The notes under the pieces were generated by a model that did not search any database, was not told the origin of the DNA, and worked only from the letters and a program-made list of their open reading frames with translations. Position numbers and translations under genes: made by a program. Of a stretch of 64,000 nucleotides of DNA, positions 45,414 through 54,400 are shown piece by piece (within the stretch, counting starts at the first letter, position 1; each line of letters begins with the position of its first letter). The stretch lies in NCBI GenBank assembly GCA_946811695.1, contig OX328124.1, forward strand, positions 93,587,176 to 93,651,175, given 5' to 3'. The stretch comes from Gonocerus acuteangulatus (lineage: Eukaryota > Arthropoda > Insecta > Hemiptera > Coreidae).

Positions 45414-46555
45414 CTGTTCGCTCTCTAGCTCGAAGACGAATGGTCCGATTTTGATGAAATTTGGTGATGGCGTTTGGGGCGAAATTCGCGCAAAAAAAAT
45501 CGTAACGCTTACGTTTTTGAGTTCATAAGCTTCTAAGTACTCGTTTTATATGATTCCTGGGCTAGGAAAACGAATGAAACCATTTTCAAGGCGATAGCTT
45601 TAACCGTTTTTGAGAAAATTGGAAAAATATTTTTTGAATACCGTTTTTGGTTTGGGTACTTAGAATCATGGGATTCAGTTGAAACTTTATCTGCATGTTC
45701 TACTTTCATTAAAACTAATATGTTGAAAGTTTTGTTACGTTTGGAGTTAAGGAAGGGTTAGAATAAAATATTTTATGAACAGACATGAAAAGTTTTGGGA
45801 AGTTCGTATACTTTCATTAATATCTCGAACACGGTTGGGAAATCGTGGTAAGTGGATAGAAACTATTTGAAAGCTTACTAAATTCTCTACAAAAAAGATT
45901 CTAAAACTATTTTTGATTAGGTTATTTCAATCGGAGAAATAAGTGCTTAAAACTTCAAATACGTCTGTTTTGTTCTTATGAACGGGTTTTTGTCGTTCTT
46001 GTTGTAATTTTTGTCTCTTTCCCTTCGTTTTTTATTGCTTTTTATTTTTGTAATTTCTTATGTTGCGAAAATTTTGTGTGTAAAACAGGATATGAAAAAT
46101 GAGGCCAATTTTCTGTTGCTAGAAATAATATAAATTTTGGGAACTTTCTTTAATATCTCGAAAACTGTTGAGAATTTTGGTAAACGGAAGAATACCATTA
46201 GAAAGCTTATTAAATGCTCTACATAAAAGGTTCCAATGAAAGTTTTGATTAGGCGATGTCAATCGGAGAAATAAGAGCTTAAAGCTTTAAAGTAATTGAT
46301 TTCGCTTATTCGAAGTGTTCTTTTTGCCTGTATTTTATTCCTTGTTATTTTTTAATTGCTTATAGTTGGATAATGTATTCGAAAATAAAACAGGTTAAGT
46401 AAAATAACAAAAACAATTTATTGTTAGAAATATAGATTTCCAAGATTCCAAGACCTTGTAACTAGCGGGACGGTTTCTAGAGTTGCCGACCCTTCCAGGT
46501 CAGATTGTAAATCCTACCTTTCAAGACTGGTGGAACCAAAATATAACTGTCAGGG

Positions 46556-46699
46556 TTCGGTCACTGCTACTTAATAAAACTACATTTTATCGTAAAAATG
46601 GTTTTATTGTGCCGACGTTTCGGCTTGAACTTCAAGCCTTCATCAGGGCTGTAAATACAAGTAGGACATATTTAACACTAATATATGCACATATCTATG

Positions 46700-46741
<42 letters not shown>

Positions 46742-46862
46742 TAATATATATATATTTATATATATGCATATACACATACACATATACACGCACACATATG
46801 TACATATATATGCCCACATACCTACACATATGGGGTATGTATTATTAAGTAGCAGTGACCTA
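46556..46862 (-). mobile_element. Short Penelope-like/retrozyme-like repeat with inverted ends
   Basis: Bounded by GGTCACTGCTACTTAATAA (46559..) and its complement TTATTAAGTAGCAGTGACC (46843..46861). It contains hammerhead-like motif 2 and a compound TA/CA microsatellite (46699..46800). No ORF of note. Confidence 0.55.
46611..46649 (-). ncRNA. Minimal type I hammerhead-ribozyme-like motif 2
   Basis: Minus strand: GCC, CTGATGA, perfect stem II GGCTTGAA-g-TTCAAGCC, GAA-ACGT-C, GGC. All invariant core positions (CUGAUGA, GAAA, NUH = GUC) are present. Stem III would be the palindromic ACGU shared between two molecules. This is the best of the three copies. Confidence 0.65.
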
Positions 46863-47191
46863 ACCCGGACAATCCCTACCTTGCATCATCAACGGTCAAC
46901 GATCTCCTCTCAACAAAATAATAACTGCTTCTATTTTAATCTTTCGAAATTAGACTAGGGATAAGAACGGAACCGCGCTAAGATGAGGCAGTTCCTGCGA
47001 GTCGGACTTTTTCTGCCTTAATGCTAGTCCCCCTACAGAGGAATGAATGACACGTTTAAGTTGAATTTTTGTTTTAGTTGTGTATCTTAAGAAATACTAG
47101 TGTGACGTGTACTCAGAGCATTATGGGAACGAGAATTTCAACATGGTGATGGCTGGAAACGAAAAGAGAGCCAGAAAACCAAATATAGCAC

Positions 47192-47272
47192 TTTATTGAA
47201 AATAAAGCCATTGCTAACACTTCATTTGAGGGCTGCTGCAGCAGATCTCTAGGCCACTATGATCAGAGTCGC

Positions 47273-47342
<70 letters not shown>

Positions 47343-47408
47343 GGCGATCCTGGATAGGAACGGGAAGAAGGAAATAATAATATTGAAATAGTGAAGTAGC
47401 ATTTTAAT
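47192..47408 (-). terminator. Candidate polyadenylation signals of gene C
   Basis: On the minus strand ATTAAA lies at 47408..47403 (about 255 bases after the stop) and AATAAA at 47197..47192, on the far side of a (CT)n tract. Which is used cannot be told from sequence. Confidence 0.3.
47276..47339. repeat. (GA)n microsatellite
   Basis: About 64 bp of pure GA, the only long non-AT dinucleotide repeat here. It is (CT)n on the gene C strand and may lie in its 3' UTR. Confidence 0.92.
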
Positions 47409-47659
47409 TAGAAAGTAAAGACCATTTACAAATATTTTCTATTGACAATATTCCTTTAAATAAAAAAGATATGCAATACACTTTCAATACAGACTTAAAT
47501 AAATTATGTATAAAAATGAACTCCTTTAAGATATAAACTGCTGAAAACACATCACAGCCCAGCTGAAATCACGATTTGATATATAATCAAAAGTAGAAAC
47601 CTCATCTCGTAGATATTTACGACATTTCCGAAAAGTGAAAGTTCATTACTTGCTGTAAT

Positions 47660-47694
47660 TCACATAACAGAACATCCTGGCTGTTTGTATGGAC
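47660..47694 (-). CDS. Gene C exon 7 (CaaX tail exon)
   Basis: 35 bp: completes Cys, then PYKQPGCSVM and TGA; acceptor ATTTTCAG. Same size as gene B exon 7, with substitutions that keep both cysteines, Gly and V-M. Confidence 0.85.
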
Positions 47695-49728
47695 CTGAAA
47701 ATGAACAAATAATTATTCCAGTTCAATCATGAAATAAAACTTAAATCTAACACATTCACTAAGCATAAACATCCATGTCAGTGAGGACATTTTTTTAGGT
47801 TCAGGAATTATATTTATTAAAACTATATTACAAATTAAAATGAACTTCGGCTTGAATTACAAGCTTTCATCAGTACTGTAAAGATAGATTCTGTTCGATG
47901 TACACAACTTCAGTAAATTAATCTTTAGTCCTAGAATCTCTGGTCCCGAGTCACGACATGTACATTTCGCCTTAATAAGTAGATTTCAGGTCGCAAATCG
48001 TAGAACATTAAGTAGATAAACCGAACTAAAAATTCCACTCCTCGGAGGGGACTTCTTGGACTTCCGCCACTATAAGTGAAATTCATAAAAGACATCTTCT
48101 CTGTAACTGGATCTAAAGCTAGAACGAATAGTTTTGTCCACATTTCTAAAAACCGGTTACAGAAAATTGATTAAATTATTTCCCTGTATTGTAGAACCTG
48201 TAGAAAGCGTAGCTGGTAGCCTACAAATGAAAAGCCGTTAGAGCAGTAATTTTTGTCTTCCGAAAATCTCCTGGTTAATAAAATTTACCTTTTTCATTAG
48301 ATAAATTATTTTTACCAAATTTCATCAAAATCGGACCATTTTTGAGTCTGCGAGAGAGCAACATCGTCCGTCGTCCGTTCGGGGCTCATACAGGACCACC
48401 AGCGCCCCGAACGGACGATCGAGGAAGTTAACATAGACAGACGGAACCCGATTGGTCCAGAGCCTCCCCAGTTCATTGGCTCGCATAGTCTTCGACCAAG
48501 AAGGATCAGAAGGGCCCAAACCGCTGACGAGCTCATTCCCTTACCTACCAACAAGAATGAGTGACTGCCAGAAGAAGCCGGAGAAGAACCCGGCGAAATA
48601 TTGAGATGAAAGGAGGAGCTGGAGAAAGAAGCCGAGTTGCAGAAAACACATTTAATTCCCAGCGAAGCAATTTAAAAGTAAACACACACACACACACATA
48701 TATATATTATTGTGTTTGTAGCCAAAAAGGTCATAAATAATCATGTCATATGAAATGTAATCTAAACTAAAATGTAAACTTGGCTATAGGGTGTAATAGT
48801 TTTTGTTCACCTGCAACTGGGGGAGCAATAATGATTAAAAATAATGTATTTTGCAAAACCAAAAGTAATATTTTGTAAGTAAAGTAAAGTAAAGCTTGAG
48901 CTTGTCTGAAAGATTTTTTTTTTTCTTTCCATTATTAGGCATGCGATTTAAATCAGTTTTATGAAACTTATTAAGTTTATTGTATTTAATTTATCCTTTG
49001 TCTTGCTCAGAAATGTGCTTAGTTTATGAGTGTGAATCATTTAAATAAAACCCAACAACTGAAATGACAATTAACAGTTACAAGTTATAAGAAAATCAAC
49101 TTGTAATGTTTGATATCTATACTTACAATCTCCATCTCGTAATGATTCGTCCGAGCCGACTGAGCCAGAACTTAATAACCACTCTCGGTTTTCGTTGACT
49201 ATGTTGATCCAACTCTCTGGAAAATAATAAAAACAAAGTTTTTGTAACTGTGAAATTTTAAGTTGAAAATTGAATAAAAATTGTACAGTTTTCTCTTACG
49301 ATTTATTTCTTCCAATGACGGCCCGCCTCCACCGTATTCCTTTGGCATCATAGATACTGGAATTTTTTCATAAAGCTCCATCTGATCACTCTTATACAAC
49401 AAAAACTAAAATGTATAATTCATAAATGTAAATAACAAGATTCTAATTAACGAATTAACTATAATAATGATTACAATACGTAACCAATAATTACTATAAT
49501 ACAATTTATCAAACCTGTACGTTTTATTATGAGAAATTAGATGGAAATTAAAAGTACTTAACAAATTCTTCAATAATGTGTCTACTTATGAGAATTAAAA
49601 GTATGATATCAACTAATAAATAAATGTAATCAACTGAATTAATTTGAGGGTGTTCAGGGGTCAGAAGTTACACCTAATTGTTCAGAGAAAGTTCAGGGAA
49701 ATTGTGATAACTCTATAGCAACAAAGAT

Positions 49729-49782
<54 letters not shown>

Positions 49783-50918
49783 GCTCATTTTCATCTTGGA
49801 CCATCAATGCTGTCCCATGTCGATTTTTTTTACAAAAAATCTTCTGCTGTGGCCATTACCCGGGCTATTTATAAGCTGCAACATTTTATATACACCCATG
49901 GTGTAACAGGTATCTTTTTCAACGAGCCCTTCGCCCTAAAAGGCTACCTGCGGTAAATGTGAAGACGAGGGTTCTAGGCACTGATTATTTTGAAATTTTG
50001 CACTACATCGTATTTTGATGCACTAAACACGAATCCGTTTAAAAAAAAACTAGGAAAGAAGTTATTAAGCACTAAAGTTCACTGTTATGGAGGTTATAAG
50101 AGTTGGCGTAAACAGCGTATTAATAAACATGCATATTAAGAAGGATGTCAAGGACGACTTTTGGACAGATGTGCTATGCGTTTCTGCTCGCTACGCTCGC
50201 TCAAGAAGATATCAAAACTCTAGTCAATCCAACTCGCTGTTATGGATAGAATTCCGATTTTATGGAGGTTATAAATAGTTTATCAACATTTCAAATGAGA
50301 GTTCTTTTTTTTTTACCAATGTTACATGTCTGCGCATGCGCATGTTTACAAATACGCTGTTTGCGCCAACTTTAACCTCAATAACAGTGAACTTCAGTGC
50401 TTCATCCCTTCTTTCCTAAATAATCGGTGCCTAGAACCCTCGTCTTCACATTTACCCTACCTGCAACGGATGGGACACTAACCCATATGCCCCGCATAAG
50501 AATCCACCATTAGCCATTAGACCTTGAAAAACCTACTTCATAATCAAAACTGTTGAGTCAAAAAATATATACATTATATTTTCCTTAATACTAAGAACTA
50601 CTCATAGGTGAACTCATCATCTAAAATATTACATGCTGATTTCCATAGCAGACTAAGCTCAGGGGATAACGTTCCTTGAGTTATCAGCAATGAAGGTCGG
50701 CACAGAATAAATAAATCAGGTCCGACATACATATAAAATGCATTTATTCAATAAATGTTGGAAACACCAATTAATAAAAGATTAATGTAAACAAAATGCT
50801 TACCCTGTTTCCTAGTTTCTTCTTAAAAAGAGGTTTTAGAGCATTTTCAACTATAAACCTCGCTAAAGGAATTATGTTGAGGAATATTACACCCTTAAGG
50901 GAAATTGGATATGAGTTC

Positions 50919-50976
<58 letters not shown>

Positions 50977-51383
50977 GTAGAATTAGATCATATAAAATAA
51001 ATTATCACGAAATTTCAGCCAAACATATTTGTTATGTGTGCCTAATTATTAATAAATGTAAACTGAACATTAAAAATCATTAAAAGTCCAGATTGTTGTC
51101 CCTACTTGTCACTCAAACCACTTTCGACCATTCAACAGGTAACACACTTGCTTCATTTTTTAATTATATTTTATAGAGCTCGCAAATATAGCAACTCGCT
51201 CTTATCCAGATGTTCGCAGTAGAAACCACAGCTAAACAAGTTAAAAATATAAATATTTGCAGTGATTCTTGTAAACAAAATGTTAAAAATGTTTAGAGCA
51301 ACTAAAAAAATAAAATAAAATAAAAAGTGTAAAGATTTTACACTATTGAAATATTCCAAAATTTAGAAAAAGTTAATACGTGA

Positions 51384-51441
<58 letters not shown>

Positions 51442-54400
51442 CGAATTATTTATGGATATTGTTTGCACATTTTAGGTTTAAAAAAACTGTGTCTATTAGG
51501 CAACTTCACGTTAAGTCATACATATTTTTATAGATTTTACCATGTGTGTATTTTAAATGTAATAGTAAATGTTTGTATCTTTAAGGTAAGTGAGTATTGT
51601 GTTTATGTGTGGACTGTTTTCCCTCAAGCGTTCATTCATGTCGTTTGGTAGATTTAATCCGTCTCGTTTCTTTGCAGTCAGTTAGTATGTGTTTTATGGT
51701 CAAGTTTCTGTTGCAAATGTCATAAACTGGTCCATCCTGCCTCGTCATTAAATGGCGATGTGTCAGCAACGTATGCCCGATACGCAATCGAGTAAGGACA
51801 ACCTCGTCTCTTCTGCTCGATCGGTTGCTGGAGGGCCAAACACAAATGGTTTTCTTGATTTCTCTTAGTTTGTTGTTTGTCATGTTCGTCCATGTTTTTT
51901 GCCATTCGTTTTTTAAGTAAGTTTTTATGTTAGTGCACTTGCTTATGTTTTATTGCTATGTTTTAAGGCATATGGTTAACTTACAAAACGCACGTCTTCA
52001 GTAACCTTAATATATTTAATATACACTCATTATTTTAAAAGAAGTTTGCAATTTCAATAGCTATAGTGCTTCGGATTTGCTAAATGTAAAATATCGTGTC
52101 ATATGATAGGCCGATTTGTCAAATTAACGGAACTAATATTTGGCCAGAAATGATTTTCAAAACAAATAACTTATTATTATAAAGTCCGACAAATCTGGTA
52201 AAATTTAGTATACTTTTACAACCAAATAAATTTTATTTTTTGTTACTTTATAAGTATCGTGTATGAGAAGCTCACATAGAGTGTATGAAATCAGAAACGA
52301 ATGGAATTCTATATAAGTATTAGAATTTATAGCACCTGAGTTTGAAATTGTGTGAATGGAATTTTTTTTTACACCAAGGCAATGATAATTCGAAAGTAGT
52401 AAGGAATGCTCATCAAGAAATAAGTGCTACCTGCTTCTTATCGACACCAATCCTGTGCAGTCTGAGGATTAGGCAATCTCGATCAGAGACATACCAACTT
52501 GTAAGTACTGTACAAGCACCCTTACACACTTTCTGACAAATTGCATACAGAACGCACGAAATATTTAAAGATCGTTTTGAAAATTTTATCATGAGAGAAT
52601 ATATTAATATGAGAATAGACCGCTATGTCTAGTTGTACACAAAATTTCTTACCTGAAGACAAAATATTGTGTGCCTTAAGATCGGCATGGATATCTTCAT
52701 AGCGTGCGAAAGCGTGCCATTGGTTGAATCCGTTAAGATGTAGAGTTTGTTGACATGTGGATCATGCCTGAGCCAAACATCCCACAAATTCAGAGTCCTC
52801 ACAACCGTTGGACGGAATTCAAACCTCGACGCTTCATTTGTGCTCGGAAAGACAAACAGGACCCGGCATCCGTCGGGAGTCAGGCCTGGGAGGAAACCCA
52901 TGTATCTGCCAACATTGAATTTCATTAAGAAAAGTGCACATTATTACATGTGTTGCATTATTTTTTAATGTAAACACATTTAAAGAAAGGTCCATTGGCA
53001 AATAATAAGTAATCAAAGGTTAACATGCATACTTGAGCCCCTTATATATTCAGATCGTACTCTCCAAAGTGTGACAACTTTAAATAGTTGTAATAGGCAA
53101 TACAAACTTGACCAGTTCCGTAACAGGCCACGAGGGCCCAGTTAGGCAGATACTGTAGAGGGATCTGATGTTTGGCCCTACAGCACACTAACTACAGTTT
53201 GTTCAGTACTATGCTCCGGGATTTTCCTCTTTTCAGGTACTCATTAAATTAAATAATTACCTAGATACTATCTGGGGCCCCAGAACCCATCCGCCAATAA
53301 CAGCAATGGATAATAAACTCTATCGTGTGCGCCCGGAGTCTAGTTCTAGCCAATCACCAACTAGGACGAGTCCAGTGCATTGTGATGTAACCGGCTTCTG
53401 TAGAGGATTACTTTTAACAAAATTTCTTAAAATTTAACTCGCATGTAAACAAACTTCTTTATTTAATAATGAAGTTTGTTTACATGCTGTGTGCGGTCTC
53501 CCTCCTGAAAGGAAGCACCCCAGACCTCGGTTTGAAATTTTCTTTTATGAGCCGCTGTCGCACAGTGGTCAAAAAACGCTCAAAACTTAATTTATTAAAA
53601 TATTTTTTCCGAACACTTTGACCTTAAATATATGTTAAATGCCTCCTGAGAGTGCCATTTCTTGAGTTTTGGGCCCCCGCCGTTGATTGCACGACGGTGG
53701 TTAATCATTGAAGTACTTAAAACGAAGAAAATTTCCCAAATCCTCAGGTACCAAAATCGTTCCTTCAACTTTACTTGTTCACCTCGATAAGGTTGACGCA
53801 TGTTATTTTTGTTTTAGTGGGATGTTCGAAGGGCAAAAAAAAACAACATTGTTTTATTATTCGAATCGTCATCATGGACGGGGATGCTAAGAAAGTAAAA
53901 AAAAATAAACGTATCACATTCCCTTTTGCCACATAGCTTTTGCGTCTCTCGGATTTCGGGCTTAAATTTTCCGTGGACATGCATAGAAAGACCCCAGGCC
54001 GAAATTAGCTGCATAAGTCTGCCTACTTCGGTGCTAGAGGTGAAGGAACTCAGTAAATTACTAACAGACAGACGCGCGTTACCTCTATGTAAACAATGGA
54101 ATCAAATCGAAGTCGGGTTTGTTTAAGTAGTACTCAAGTCAGTGTTGACTCGAAAATATGTCTGAGGTGAGCCGAGTGAAAATTCGTGTCATAGTTAAAA
54201 TATTGTTGAATTCAAACGACAAAAGTGTGCTTTCGTTATGCAAGTATTTGACAGATCAATTTCCAATAGCCGATGAGGATATTTCGTTGCTCCAACGGAA
54301 ATTATCTCAAACTGTTGTGCTGAAATTAAAAAAAAAAGTGGGCTGAGATAAGAACAGATGTATTTTTAAAAGAAAGAAACCGGATTTGGCTCGATGAATG

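Larger units (their letters stand above)
45203..47010 (+). mobile_element. HINE-2 (Helentron-like, non-autonomous)
   Basis: Starts AGCGCGGTTCC, with GGTTCCTCCCT/AGGGAGGAACC forming a 5' hairpin (45209..45237). A (TA)n microsatellite lies at 45338..45410, followed by 'gaatggtccgattttgatga'. It ends with the subterminal inverted copy GGAACCGCGCTA (46969..46980), then CAGTTCCTGCGAGTCGGAC and a T run. Insertion into T's of MITE-A fits the T-T target of Helentrons. It contains a nested hammerhead repeat (46556..46862). Confidence 0.75.
45061..47104. mobile_element. MITE-A copy 2, split by HINE-2
   Basis: Left part 45061..45202, right part 47011..47104. Joining them restores the order seen in copy 1 at 38591..38823. 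The break falls in the T run of 'ccctttttctgcc'. Confidence 0.8.

Noticed and set aside
47214..47402. 62-codon ORF with Ser-Leu repeat
   Set aside because: Translation of the (GA)n microsatellite.
48325..48554. Overlapping 64- and 80-codon ORFs as a gene
   Set aside because: GC-rich hairpin region read in two frames; no domain or splice support.
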